64,000 nt of DNA from assembly GCA_029213305.1 (NCBI GenBank), contig JARGPA010000012.1:47038-111037 (forward strand). The letters run 5' to 3'. Made by a program: the position numbers and the translations under genes. The stretch is from Phycisphaerales bacterium. Lineage in GTDB: Bacteria; Planctomycetota; Phycisphaerae; Phycisphaerales; UBA1924. Below the pieces are notes generated by a model, which saw only the letters and a program-made list of their open reading frames with translations, was not told the origin of the DNA and did no database searches. This document shows, one piece after another, positions 8,059 to 16,322 of the stretch (the first letter of the stretch is position 1; every line of letters begins with the position of its first letter).

Positions 8059-9375
8059 ATGACCCGTTGTTTTCGTATTGCTTGCATAATCGTTATAACC
8101 GCTCTCTCGCGCTCTGCGATCGGAGAACAAACCACGATCATTCATTGTGGTCATCTGATCGCAATTCCCGGCGAACCCACCCAATCGAATGTCTCCATAA
8201 TCATTGAAGACGAAATCATCGTCGAAATTCGTGATGGGTTCGTCGTTGCAAGTGAGATAGAGGGCGAAGATAATATTCAAGTTATCGATCTATCCGAATC
8301 CTTCGTCCTTCCAGGACTTATCGATTGTCACACACATTTGACAGGAGAAATCCTGCCCGCGTTTGAGCGAATGCGCCGAGGCATGCAAGAAGGACCAGCG
8401 CACGCCGCAATCGATGGCGTTGCGAACGCACAGAAAACAATCCACGCAGGATTCACTTCAGTTCGCAATGTTGGGTCCCCTGGATCTGTTGCACTTGCGC
8501 TACGCGATCGTATTAACCAAGGTATTGTGCCTGGCCCACGTATGTATGTCTCAGGGCCTCCGGTTAGTGTCACCGGCGGCCACGGAGATCCTACAAACTC
8601 CTTGTCTCCAGCGCTTCGACCTCATCTAGATGATCATCTCGCGCCAGCTGATGGCCCTGCCGAAGCGAGGAAGGCGGTTCGTGCTCGAATACGCGAAGGT
8701 GTCGATCTCATTAAGATCACTGCGACTGGTGGCGTGCTCTCGCCGACCGCTGCAGGGGTTGACCAACAGTTCTTCGAAGACGAACTTGAATCCATTGTTA
8801 AAGCTGCTCGGATGATGGGACGCAAAGTCGCAGCGCACGCCCACGGATCAGACGGGATCAACGCTGCACTCCGCGCTGGAGTAAGCTCGATCGAGCACGG
8901 GACATACATCAACGACGAATCGATCGGACTCTTCTTAGAAAGCGGCGCATACCTCGTTCCAACAATTCACGCAGGAAAGTTTGTTGAAGACAAAGCAAAG
9001 ATTGAAGGCTACTTCCCACCTGCGATTCAAAAGAAAGCGTCTGAAGTTGGTCCACTCATACAAGCAACGTTTGCTCGTGCTTATACAGCAGGAGTCAATA
9101 TCGCATTTGGTACTGATGTCGGAGTCGGCGCTCACGGCACCAACGCTCTTGAGTTTGTCTACATGCACGAAGCAGGGATGACACTCGAAGATTGCTTAAT
9201 CAGCGCCACTATAAACGCATCGAAACTCATCGGAGTTGACGACCAAATCGGAACACTCGAACCAGGGAAGTTTGCAGATCTCATTGCACTACCAAAAGAC
9301 CCGATGAAAGATGTTCATGCGTACCAAGATGTCGAGTTCGTGATGTTGGGTGGCGATGTGCAAAGAATCGAATAG
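8059..9375 (+). CDS. Secreted amidohydrolase (imidazolonepropionase/prolidase-like)
   Basis: 438-residue metal-dependent hydrolase of the amidohydrolase superfamily. A signal peptide is predicted (hydrophobic IACIIVITAL, likely cut near AIG-EQ), so it acts outside the cytoplasm. Metal site motifs are in order: DCHTHL (HxH), IKITATGG with the candidate carboxylated lysine, AHAHG, SIEHGT and FGTDVG with the catalytic aspartate. The C-terminal LEPGKFADLIALPKDPM is typical of the small beta-sandwich. Members with this layout cleave C-terminal residues of dipeptides or cyclic amides; the substrate cannot be told. Start supported by a GAGGAG site before ATG 8059. No functional partner is adjacent. 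Confidence 0.88.
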   Translation: MTRCFRIACIIVITALSRSAIGEQTTIIHCGHLIAIPGEPTQSNVSIIIEDEIIVEIRDGFVVASEIEGEDNIQVIDLSESFVLPGLIDCHTHLTGEILPAFERMRRGMQEGPAHAAIDGVANAQKTIHAGFTSVRNVGSPGSVALALRDRINQGIVPGPRMYVSGPPVSVTGGHGDPTNSLSPALRPHLDDHLAPADGPAEARKAVRARIREGVDLIKITATGGVLSPTAAGVDQQFFEDELESIVKAARMMGRKVAAHAHGSDGINAALRAGVSSIEHGTYINDESIGLFLESGAYLVPTIHAGKFVEDKAKIEGYFPPAIQKKASEVGPLIQATFARAYTAGVNIAFGTDVGVGAHGTNALEFVYMHEAGMTLEDCLISATINASKLIGVDDQIGTLEPGKFADLIALPKDPMKDVHAYQDVEFVMLGGDVQRIE

Positions 9376-9382
9376 GAGTTCA

Positions 9383-9634
9383 TCAAGAGTCGTTTAATCT
9401 CACCCTTGATTCTTCATTCTCTATTTCCCCCCACGCAAATACTTCATCTAATCGTTTTCCGAGAACTTCTGCGATACCGAATGCTGCTTCGAGAGATGGA
9501 GAATACTTCCCTGCTTCGATCGCGGCAATCGTTTGACGCGTTACACCTACACGTTTCCTTAGTTCGGATTGTGTCATCTCGCCGTTCAAAAATCGTAACA
9601 TACGAATATTGTTTGTGATGATCTTCTCACGCAT
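9383..9634 (-). CDS. Small XRE-family HTH regulator
   Basis: 83 residues, almost only a helix-turn-helix: MLRFLNGEMTQSELRKRVGV then TRQTIAAIEAGKYSPSLEAA, then EVLGKRLDEVFAW. This is the YozG-like subclass of short XRE repressors. ATG 9634 is chosen since it lies eight bases inside the end of the upstream membrane-protein gene, the usual coupling for this pair; upstream starts would add unrelated residues. Such regulators often sit with a four-helix membrane protein, and that partner is present here but broken by frameshifts. The regulated target is unknown. Confidence 0.85.
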   Translation of the reverse strand: MREKIITNNIRMLRFLNGEMTQSELRKRVGVTRQTIAAIEAGKYSPSLEAAFGIAEVLGKRLDEVFAWGEIENEESRVRLNDS

Positions 9635-10095
9635 GCCAACCTCGACGATAACTCCAGATCGACAACCCATCGTGAACGACCTGAGCAATCACGATCATGA
9701 AAATCGCTGTGTTCACGATCTTCCATCCACCTGAAGTAAAGGGCATTACACACCCAACCAAGATCATCCCCACAAGAAGCACTTTGTAGGCTGCTCCAGT
9801 TGATCGCAGTTGTATTGCACGGTCTCGCTCATCTAAAGGCGCCTTCGCGTCATCTGGGCTCTGCTTTGGCAGCCATAAATGCCCGGCGCCCAGGATCAGC
9901 AATGGATCACACATGCGATCGCATATAACCACAATGGAGAAAGATCCGCTCCTGGCTGGCCCAGCGCCACACCCGGAGGCAGATCGCCATCCAAACTAGG
10001 TAAGGACCAAATGTCAATGACATAGCAAACAGGTACAGCCAAGACGTCTGTTCACGATAAGACACGTTCGATTCAATGTTTTCTTCGTTTAACAT
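9627..10095 (-). pseudogene. Integral membrane protein, XRE partner, two apparent frameshifts
   Basis: Read on the minus strand, one protein is split over three frames. Residues from ATG 10095 run in frame A through NVSYREQTSWLYLFAMSLTFGPYLVW (9988-10095 region); the likely continuation PPGVALGQPGADLSPLWLYA lies in another frame (about 9902-9985); the rest (LGAGHLWLPKQ, LDERDRAIQLRS, then two TM segments and IWSYRRGWHA) is in the third frame to 9627. Each shift equals loss of one base. Joined, it makes a four-TM protein with the conserved DERDRAI loop seen in membrane proteins paired with small XRE regulators. It is either a decaying gene or carries two sequencing errors. Two separate short genes are a less likely reading. 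Confidence 0.65.
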
Positions 10096-10162
10096 GTCGA
10101 TCATTGTCAATGCATTAATCGCAAATTGTGTAAATGCCTCTTTTTGAACTAGTATCCCAATA

Positions 10163-10192
10163 AAAACACCCCACATAAGTGTGGGGTGTTTT
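10163..10192 (-). terminator. Symmetrical intrinsic terminator
   Basis: AAAACACCCCAC-ATAA-GTGGGGTGTTTT: 12-base stem with A-run on one side and T-run on the other, so it can act in both directions. It ends the PEP-CTERM-like gene on the minus strand, 24 bases after its stop. Confidence 0.85.
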
Positions 10193-10215
10193 AATAAACT
10201 GGTCGCTTTGTCTTT

Positions 10216-10914
10216 TTACTTCTTGAATTTCCTGTGAGCACCCAAAGCTGCGAGGAGCCCGAGCCCTGCGAATGCCGCAGGCGGTAGTGGAACGACTGCA
10301 ACAGTTCCAGAGAGTGTAATGTTGTCGATCGCGAGATCTTCGTCACCCGAGTTGAGTTGCCATACGAGACGAATCTCCATGGTCGAACCTGTAACGCCAC
10401 TGAGATCTGCAGTGAAAGTTGAGAAGGTATCAGTGATCTGCACACCATTGACGAATGCAGCAGAGTTAAACTGATCGCCGTTGTTCACTGCGGAGAAGAT
10501 TGAAACCCATCCGCCGCCGTCGACTTGGTACTCGAAAGCAACTGAGTCAGAAGAATCCCAATCGTTGTTGCCGTCGTTTGATCCGTCTTCAGCAAGATCA
10601 ATCATGAACTGAAGATTCGTTGCATTCGAAATATCGAACGCACTTGTTGTGAGTGTCAATGGAAGTGATGCGCCTTCGCCATCAAGATCCATCCCGGCGA
10701 AATACGCGCCGTCTGCACCGTTGTAGTTGACTGATGAGTTCACTGAGTTTGCGTCTGACTGGGTGAAGAAATCGAACCCGCCGTCACTGAACTCGGAAAC
10801 CGAAGTGCTGTATCCAGATCCTTGAGTAGAAAAATCTTGGAAGTACAACTCGCTCGCGGATGACTGTGTAGCTAATGCTGCACAACCTGCGGAAATCGCT
10901 AAAAGTAAACGCAT
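10216..10914 (-). CDS. Secreted protein with PEP-CTERM-like (PLPP) sorting tail
   Basis: 232 residues. ATG 10914 is preceded by GGAGAGAG at good spacing. A signal peptide (LLLAISAGCAALATQSSAS) leads into a beta-rich domain with many Asp/Gly/Ser residues and blocks such as GVQITDTFSTFTADLSG and MEIRLVWQLNSGDEDLAIDN, a jelly-roll-like pattern. The C-terminus is VVPLPPAAFAGLGLLAALG followed by AHRKFKK: a short proline motif, one hydrophobic helix and a basic end. This is the arrangement of PEP-CTERM signals processed by exosortase, with PLPP in place of PEP. Function unknown; the site suggests surface or matrix location. It forms its own unit with a terminator after it. Confidence 0.82.
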   Translation of the reverse strand: MRLLLAISAGCAALATQSSASELYFQDFSTQGSGYSTSVSEFSDGGFDFFTQSDANSVNSSVNYNGADGAYFAGMDLDGEGASLPLTLTTSAFDISNATNLQFMIDLAEDGSNDGNNDWDSSDSVAFEYQVDGGGWVSIFSAVNNGDQFNSAAFVNGVQITDTFSTFTADLSGVTGSTMEIRLVWQLNSGDEDLAIDNITLSGTVAVVPLPPAAFAGLGLLAALGAHRKFKK

Positions 10915-11063
10915 GTCTCTCTCCATACAACTCGTTTATCAAAATTCACAGACTTGGTGCTTCAGACTCCAACTGAAGCAGAATGACTGTATCAAGAATT
11001 ACTGCTTCACCCCCCCTGTTTTTGCGATATTTGACATAATTTAACCCTTCCTTATTACTCAAA

Positions 11064-11089
11064 CAAAAAACACCCGCTTGTACGGGTGC
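11064..11089 (-). terminator. Intrinsic terminator after sucD
   Basis: On the minus strand CACCCG-tacaag-CGGGTG followed by TTTTTTG. It lies 24 bases after the sucD stop. Confidence 0.82.
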
Positions 11090-11112
11090 TTTGGTACTTA
11101 AGTCTCAATTGG

Positions 11113-12141
11113 TTAAGCAGTTACTGGAGCAATCCCCATTGCTTTTGCCATTGCAACACCCATTTCTGATGGGTTAAGTGCGACTTCTGCTCCTGCATCA
11201 CGCAATGCGCTGATCTTTGTGTCTGCAGTACCAGTTGGTTTTCCGCCTGCGCCAGATGAGATAATCGCACCTGCGTGTCCCATTCGTTTACCTGGAGGCG
11301 CTGTGCGTCCTGCGATGAACGCGGCGACTGGTTTCGTCACATGATTCTTGATGTATTCTGCGGCTGCTTCTTCGTCTTCGCCACCGATTTCGCCGATCAT
11401 GAGGATCCCGTCAGTGTCTGGATCTTCTTGGAACAATCTCAAGCAATCGATGTGGTTCAGACCACGGATTGGATCGCCTCCGATACCTACACAGGTTGAT
11501 TGCGCCATCCCGAGTTGCGAGGTTTGCCAGACGGCTTCATATGTGAGTGTTCCTGATCGTGAAACAATACCGACTGTTTTTCCGGTAGGAGCTTCAGACA
11601 CATGCGTGTGGATGTAGCCTGGCATGATCCCGATCTTGCAGCCGCCGCCGCCATGCGCTTCGTCGGTGTATTTGCTTTCTGCAGTATCTTCTCCGGTCTT
11701 CGGACCAGGAGTAATGATCCCAGGACAGTTTGGACCAATGAGCGTGAAGAGCTCAGTTGAATGTCCTGAATCTGCTCCGCGAGCCGCCGCGTTGCGATCG
11801 TCCATCACACGACGGATCATGATCATGTCGTTGACTGGTACGCCTTCAGTGATGCAGCAAATCAAACGAATTCCCGCGTCCATTGCTTCGAGCATTGCGT
11901 CTGCACAGAACGCAGGTGGAACAAAGATCATGGTTGCGTCAGCGCCAGTTGCTTCGACTGCTTGTCGAACTGTATCAAAGATTGGGAGTCCGTTTGGGTC
12001 CGTTTGGCCTCCTTTTCCAGGAGTCACGCCGCCGACCATTTTGGTGCCATAGTTGAAGCAGCCCTTGGTGTGCAAAGCACCGAATGAGCCTGTAATGCCC
12101 TGACAGATGACCTTGGTGTCTTTATCAACGAGAATAGCCAT
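11113..12141 (-). CDS. sucD: Succinyl-CoA ligase alpha subunit
   Basis: TCA-cycle enzyme subunit that carries the phosphohistidine and CoA site. Signatures: N-terminal [62 protein letters not shown] and [12 protein letters not shown] with the active His at residue 289. At 342 residues it is about 50 longer than E. coli SucD; the additions are a stretch after RRVMDDRN ([13 protein letters not shown]) and one after ITPGPKTG ([17 protein letters not shown]). sucC is not beside it, whereas the two are usually adjacent. It is a single-gene unit, with a divergent gene 164 bases upstream and a terminator downstream. Confidence 0.95.
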   Translation of the reverse strand: MAILVDKDTKVICQGITGSFGALHTKGCFNYGTKMVGGVTPGKGGQTDPNGLPIFDTVRQAVEATGADATMIFVPPAFCADAMLEAMDAGIRLICCITEGVPVNDMIMIRRVMDDRNAAARGADSGHSTELFTLIGPNCPGIITPGPKTGEDTAESKYTDEAHGGGGCKIGIMPGYIHTHVSEAPTGKTVGIVSRSGTLTYEAVWQTSQLGMAQSTCVGIGGDPIRGLNHIDCLRLFQEDPDTDGILMIGEIGGEDEEAAAEYIKNHVTKPVAAFIAGRTAPPGKRMGHAGAIISSGAGGKPTGTADTKISALRDAGAEVALNPSEMGVAMAKAMGIAPVTA

Positions 12142-12305
12142 TAAAATGCTCCCGACTGGTGGTTGTTTTGGTTATCGCCCCTGAGTATAGCATCATCGGG
12201 AAACTGAGTGTTTTATGATCGTCCTGATTCGAACACACATTCCCTAAAATACTCAACAAACAATACTTCCATGCTACAATCACCCCCTTCATCAGGAGAT
12301 TCAAC

Positions 12306-13442
12306 ATGCGCGCAATTGTAACTGGCCAAGTCGGAATGGACAAAAAATCCTACCTTAAGGAAGTCGAAGACTTCACGACTGCTCAAGCTGAAACTATCTC
12401 AATGTATCATGTCGGAAACATGATGTACGACGAAGCCCTCGACATCCGTCCGGGTCGCATCCTCGATTTGCCCATTTCCCGACTCAACTCATTGAGACGC
12501 GCTGCATTCAAAGACATCATTGCAGATGCTCCGAATCATGAACATTCCCTGATCAACACACACGCGACATTCCGTTGGCGCCATGGTTTGTTCTCAGCCT
12601 TCGACTTTGATCAGATTACAAAGCTAGCGCCAGACATCTTCGTATGTCTCGTCGACAACATCGAAGTTGTTCATCAGCGCCTCAACGCGAACCACGATAT
12701 CGATGCGACACTCAAGGACTGTATGGTTTGGCGTGAAGAAGAAATCCTCGCAACTGAGCTTATGTCCCAGGCAATCCCTGGTTCAAAGTTCTACATTGTC
12801 GCGAGAGGTCGATTCTCACAAACAACAGACACCCTCTTCCAACTACTTTGTCGACCTGAAATGAAGAAGGTATATCCATCTTTCCCGATGTCACATGTTA
12901 TCGACATGCCTGAGGTGATGGCCGAGATCGACGCGTTCCGCGCTCAACTCGCAGAACACTTCGTAACCTTCGACCCGGGTGATGTAGACGAAAAACTCCT
13001 TCTTGATCGTGCGCTCGACGCTGCAAAAGACGGACAAGATTTCTTCGATCATCAGCCGCACCAACTCGGGGGTATCCAAAAAGACATGGAACCAATCCGC
13101 ATGCGGACTCGTGAAGTGCTCGACATCGCAGGGGACATCGATGGCCAGATCTACATGCGCGACTTCAAACTGATTGATCAAGCAGACATGATTGTGAGTT
13201 ATGTCCCAGAGCTCAAGTCTGAATCAGGCAAGATCATCCCAGGACTATCGAGCGGCGTAGAGCGCGAACTTCAACACGCCTGGGAGCATGCAAAAGAGGT
13301 TTATGTGGTCTGGAAACCTTCAAAGAACCCTTCACCGTTCATTACGGAAACCGCGACAAAGGTCTTTAGCTCTACAGAAGAAGCACTTTCGTACTTCGAA
13401 GAAAAAGGCATGTTTGCAGAAAAGAACCTGTTCGGCAACTGA
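12306..13442 (+). CDS. Nucleotide kinase-like protein with deoxyribosyltransferase-like C-terminus
   Basis: 378 residues, no characterised match recognised. The start MRAIVTGQVGMDKKSYLKEV has the place and strand of a P-loop but is degenerate: Gly of GK is Asp and the Ser/Thr is Lys, as in weakened archaeal adenylate-kinase-like proteins. The middle part has kinase-like helices (DIFVCLVDNIEVVHQRL, then a lid-like DCMVWREEEILATELM). The C-terminal 90 residues, YMRDFKLIDQADMIVSYVPE and SSGVERELQHAWEHAKEVYV, resemble the nucleoside 2-deoxyribosyltransferase fold, with Glu in the place of its nucleophile region. A two-domain nucleotide-handling protein is my reading; the substrate is unknown. Start: AGGAG eight bases before ATG 12306. 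Divergent from sucD, alone in its unit. Confidence 0.6.
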   Translation: MRAIVTGQVGMDKKSYLKEVEDFTTAQAETISMYHVGNMMYDEALDIRPGRILDLPISRLNSLRRAAFKDIIADAPNHEHSLINTHATFRWRHGLFSAFDFDQITKLAPDIFVCLVDNIEVVHQRLNANHDIDATLKDCMVWREEEILATELMSQAIPGSKFYIVARGRFSQTTDTLFQLLCRPEMKKVYPSFPMSHVIDMPEVMAEIDAFRAQLAEHFVTFDPGDVDEKLLLDRALDAAKDGQDFFDHQPHQLGGIQKDMEPIRMRTREVLDIAGDIDGQIYMRDFKLIDQADMIVSYVPELKSESGKIIPGLSSGVERELQHAWEHAKEVYVVWKPSKNPSPFITETATKVFSSTEEALSYFEEKGMFAEKNLFGN

Positions 13443-13595
13443 TAACGATCGCACGATTTAAACACGAATACAGATTCTCTTACACAAGAGCACTATTGAT
13501 TTTGGTTCACAATGTCTTGTGATTGCTGAAATTGAGTGTTATTAGTTCCCAATCATCCCTTGCGGGGATGGTCTCGCATGGGATAATGAGTCATC

Positions 13596-14018
13596 ATGAG
13601 CAACGAAAACCAATTCCAACACGAGCATCGTGACCCTCCGATTAATGCACGAGGACGCGCTTTTGATCCTGACGCGACCGACGACGAACGCACATTCGCG
13701 CTCATGTTGCATCTTTCATTGCTCGCTCATGTTGTTCTTACAGGGTTCGCTATTCTTGTTCCAATCATCATGTGGAACATTAAAAAGGAAGAATCTCCCT
13801 TCCTTGACGATCACGGCCGAGAGGCAATCAACTTCCAGATATCTTTGATCATCTACTCCATCATCTGGATTCCGATCGCAATCATTACCTGCGGAATCGG
13901 TGCGGTTTTAGTATTGCTTCCATATGTTTTGGGGATCGTTGGGATGATCCAAGCAGCGATGGCAGCGAATCGCGGCGAGTTCTATCGATACCCAATGACT
14001 TTTCGATTCTTGAAGTAA
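13596..14018 (+). CDS. DUF4870 family membrane protein
   Basis: 140 residues. A polar N-terminal 35 residues precedes TFALMLHLSLLAHVV, a central IIMWNIKKEESPFLDDHGRE block and EAINFQISLIIYSI, then a TM hairpin and a C-terminal NRGEFYRYPMTFRF. The order (membrane helix, KK-x-SPFLDDHGREAINFQ, two more helices, amphipathic end with YP) matches DUF4870 (Tic20-like) membrane proteins. Their function is not known. A hairpin CATCCC-TTGC-GGGATG lies 37-20 bases before the ATG, without a T-run. Weakly linked to lptB, which begins 80 bases further on. Confidence 0.85.
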   Translation: MSNENQFQHEHRDPPINARGRAFDPDATDDERTFALMLHLSLLAHVVLTGFAILVPIIMWNIKKEESPFLDDHGREAINFQISLIIYSIIWIPIAIITCGIGAVLVLLPYVLGIVGMIQAAMAANRGEFYRYPMTFRFLK

Positions 14019-14097
14019 AAAACCTCGAATCGTTGCTTCAATTGACTTTGAAAGCACAACAGATAAATCATGCCTTGCGTCACCCTACGGAATACAC

Positions 14098-14883
14098 TTG
14101 TCCGTGGCTCTCCTAGAAGCAATCGATCTCAGAAAGTCTTACAACGACCGAACTGTCGTTGATGGTGTCTCTCTCGATGTAGAGCATGCAGAGATCGTCG
14201 GATTGCTCGGACGAAACGGCGCAGGTAAAACGACAACATTTCGAATGACGATCGGAATGATCGAACGAGACGCAGGCCGAGTTCTTTTTAACAACACCGA
14301 AGTTACTGGACTCCCGATGTATCGCCATGCTCAGTTGGGGATGGGATACCTATCGCAGGAACCATCTGTGTTTCAAAGACTCACATGTGAGCAGAACCTG
14401 CTTGCAATCTTAGAAACACTCCCGCTCAATCGAAGAGCTCGAAAAGCGAAGGCGGCTTCACTTCTCGAGCAGTTCTCTCTTTCGCACAAGGCGCACGACG
14501 CGGCGAGAACCTGCTCAGGTGGAGAACGAAGAAAACTCGAAATCGCTCGTGCTCTTGTGACTGATCCTAAGCTCATCCTTCTCGATGAACCATTCAGCGG
14601 CGTAGACCCAATCGCCGTCGAGGATCTACAAGCAGAAATCCGTGCACTCACACAACGTGGGATTTCAATCTTGATTACCGATCACAATGTCCAACAAACA
14701 TTGCGAGTCTGTGATCGTGCATACATCCTCAACTCTGGACGCGTCCTTGCAGAAGGAACTCCGAAAGAACTGATCAACTCAGAAACTGTTCGCAATGCAT
14801 ATCTGGGATCAATGTTCAAGGGCGATGAGTTTGACGAGCCTGCACATCAGACCCAAAACGATCGCGAGGCGCTCGATGCGTAA
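14098..14883 (+). CDS. lptB: LPS export ABC transporter ATP-binding protein LptB
   Basis: 261-residue ABC ATPase that powers lipopolysaccharide extraction from the inner membrane with LptF and LptG, both encoded elsewhere in this window. Walker A GRNGAGKTT at residues about 38-46, Q-loop LSQEPSVFQRLTCEQN, signature CSGGERRKLEIARAL (the GGERR form is typical of LptB), Walker B LILLDEPFSGVDP, switch ITDHNV with its His. ENLLAILE-type block after the Q-loop also fits. Start: TTG 14098 has CGGA six bases before; GTG 14104 is an alternative. Its 3' end overlaps the start of the PEGA lipoprotein gene by eight bases. Confidence 0.88.
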   Translation: MSVALLEAIDLRKSYNDRTVVDGVSLDVEHAEIVGLLGRNGAGKTTTFRMTIGMIERDAGRVLFNNTEVTGLPMYRHAQLGMGYLSQEPSVFQRLTCEQNLLAILETLPLNRRARKAKAASLLEQFSLSHKAHDAARTCSGGERRKLEIARALVTDPKLILLDEPFSGVDPIAVEDLQAEIRALTQRGISILITDHNVQQTLRVCDRAYILNSGRVLAEGTPKELINSETVRNAYLGSMFKGDEFDEPAHQTQNDREALDA

Positions 14884-15304
14884 ATCTACCGCTGGATTGC
14901 TAGCTGCGGCTTGCGCACTTTGCGTAGTCATGTCAGGTTGCGTTGAACGACGTATCCGAGTGACATCTGCACCTGTTGGTGCACGCGTCTGGATCAATGA
15001 CCAAGATGTCGGCACAACCCCAGTTGAAACTCGGTTCACTTTTTACGGTGGGTACGATGTCCGCGTCGAGCTCGATGGATATGAATCGATTAATGAACTC
15101 CGCGAAGCAAAAGCACCATTCTACGAATATCCTGGTCCAGACTTGATCGCAACGGCACTACCCACCAAGCTCAAACCTCTCATTGAATGGCACTTCGATC
15201 TCGAACAAGTTGAAGAAGCGACCGATCCAGATGGCGCAAGAGAAAACCTGCTTGATCGTGCTCAATCACTTAGAGAACAAGCAAACTCAACTTCAGACGA
15301 ATAA
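14876..15304 (+). CDS. PEGA-domain lipoprotein
   Basis: 142 residues from ATG 14876, which lies inside the last codons of lptB. The signal peptide ends in a lipobox (VVMSGC, Cys21), so an outer or inner membrane lipoprotein is expected. A PEGA domain follows (RRIRVTSAPVGARVWINDQD, VGTTPVETRFTFYGGYDVRV, ELDGYES), a small beta module that often binds at cell surfaces. After PGPDLIATALPTKLKPLIEW the C-terminal 50 residues are acidic and helical (EQVEEATDPDGARENLLDRA). Coupling to lptB suggests an envelope role, but no direct Lpt function is known for such proteins. Confidence 0.85.
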   Translation: MRKSTAGLLAAACALCVVMSGCVERRIRVTSAPVGARVWINDQDVGTTPVETRFTFYGGYDVRVELDGYESINELREAKAPFYEYPGPDLIATALPTKLKPLIEWHFDLEQVEEATDPDGARENLLDRAQSLREQANSTSDE

Positions 15305-15316
15305 CACACTTTAGGT

Positions 15317-16048
15317 TTATAAAACCCCAACGCGGATCGATCTAGCAGGAACTCCAACAACAGTTTCATTGTCGACGATTGATTGTGTTACCACTGAACC
15401 TGCACCTACTACACATTTAGTCCCGATGCAAACCCCAGGCAAGACTGTCGACCCGATTCCGATGAGAGTGTGATTTCCGATTCTCACGCCGCCTCCGAGA
15501 ACTACTCTTGGCGCAATGTGGGAGTTCATCCCAATCTGGCAATCATGTTCGATGATAGAACCGGTATTAATTATCGCATGCGCGGAGATCGTTGCATCTG
15601 TGTTTACTACTGCTCCGGGTCCTACAAACACGCCATCCGAAATCGTCGCATTCTTTGCAATAATTGCTGATGGATGAATGATTGGAGTTGAAAACTCAAC
15701 TTGACCTAACTGATCAATCAAATTTGATCGCAAACTTAGATCCCCAATCGCGAGCATGATGGTTGCGTTTGAGAATGACCCAAGCTGTTTGAACCCACCT
15801 AAATATTGAGGACAGCTCGGCATTCTTGAAATTGGCGCATCTGAGTCATCATCGAAGAACCCTAGGATTTCAACTCCGGCGCATTGTGCTGCATCGAGCA
15901 CAACCTTCGCGTGGCCGCCGCCGCCTATGAGAATGGTTGGTGTGTCTGTCACGAATGGTTTATCGGCGTCGCCGAGGGACAAACTTTGTAGTTCTGTCCA
16001 GAAACCAAATCTTTGCGATCCTGACTCTTCCCGACGGAATTCGTCCAT
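15317..16048 (-). CDS. NeuD/PglD-like sugar O-acyltransferase
   Basis: 243 residues from ATG 16048 (a TTG at 16099 would run into the upstream hairpin). N-terminal nucleotide-binding-like part with TILIGGGGHAKVVLDAAQ and GFFDDDSDAP, then a left-handed parallel beta-helix of hexapeptide repeats (IIHPSAIIAKNATISDGVFV, VGPGAVVNTDATIS, IEHDCQIGMNSHIAPRVVLG, VLPGVCIGTKCVVGAGSVVT) and the C-terminal GVPARSIRV. This is the NeuD/PglD/EpsM fold, trimers that acetylate amino sugars with acetyl-CoA. His in IIEHDCQIG is the expected catalytic base. No other sugar gene is beside it, so the acceptor is unclear. The gene sits behind a structured leader with a terminator-like hairpin (16062-16322). Confidence 0.85.
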   Translation of the reverse strand: MDEFRREESGSQRFGFWTELQSLSLGDADKPFVTDTPTILIGGGGHAKVVLDAAQCAGVEILGFFDDDSDAPISRMPSCPQYLGGFKQLGSFSNATIMLAIGDLSLRSNLIDQLGQVEFSTPIIHPSAIIAKNATISDGVFVGPGAVVNTDATISAHAIINTGSIIEHDCQIGMNSHIAPRVVLGGGVRIGNHTLIGIGSTVLPGVCIGTKCVVGAGSVVTQSIVDNETVVGVPARSIRVGVL

Positions 16049-16061
16049 CTGCTCAATATGG

Positions 16062-16322
16062 AGTGCAAAAATAAAAATCGACGCCGGGCTGTAGCGCAAC
16101 CCGACGCCGGGTGGGTAGGTAATTCGTGAATACTCGCTGAACCCGTGCCGATCGCGTGTGAGCGCTTTTCAACGCCTTCGTCTCGCGATCGAGACGCGGG
16201 TCCATTATTTGTCCTATGGACCCACCATGTGTGACCTGTATGCGTGATCTTCGATCAAGCAAACACACCGAGCAGATTTGAGACTGAAATCCAGCACTCA
16301 AATCGATGGAACACCTACCTAA
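16062..16322 (-). ncRNA. Putative structured small RNA or regulatory leader
   Basis: Read on the minus strand this stretch holds at least six separate hairpins inside a closing helix GGTAGGT/ACCTACC: GATTTGAG/CTCAAATC, TGATC-GAA-GATCA, GGGTCCAT/ATGGACCC, CGTCTCG-ATCG-CGAGACG and GCGTT-GAAA-AGCGC (a GNRA loop). After the closing helix, CGGGT can pair either back with ACCCG (GCGT loop) or forward in CGGGTTG-CGCTA-CAGCCCG, followed by GCGTCGATTTTTATTTTT. Such alternative pairing is typical of riboswitches and attenuators; an independent small RNA is equally possible. tmRNA, RNase P, SRP and 6S hallmarks were not found. It ends 14 bases before the acyltransferase ATG. Confidence 0.5.

Noticed and set aside
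9907..10176. Two independent short membrane-protein genes in place of one frameshifted gene
   Set aside because: The middle frame holds a good membrane segment that joins the two pieces, and the paired XRE context expects one four-helix protein.
13540..13580. Terminator after the 12306 gene (CATCCC/GGGATG hairpin)
   Set aside because: No T-run follows on the plus strand; more likely part of the leader of the DUF4870 gene.
16062..16322. tmRNA, RNase P RNA, SRP RNA or 6S RNA
   Set aside because: No tag frame or tRNA-like end, no GAGGAAAGTCC or ACAGAA blocks, no GGAAGG/GCAGCC-type SRP loop, no single long bubbled stem.
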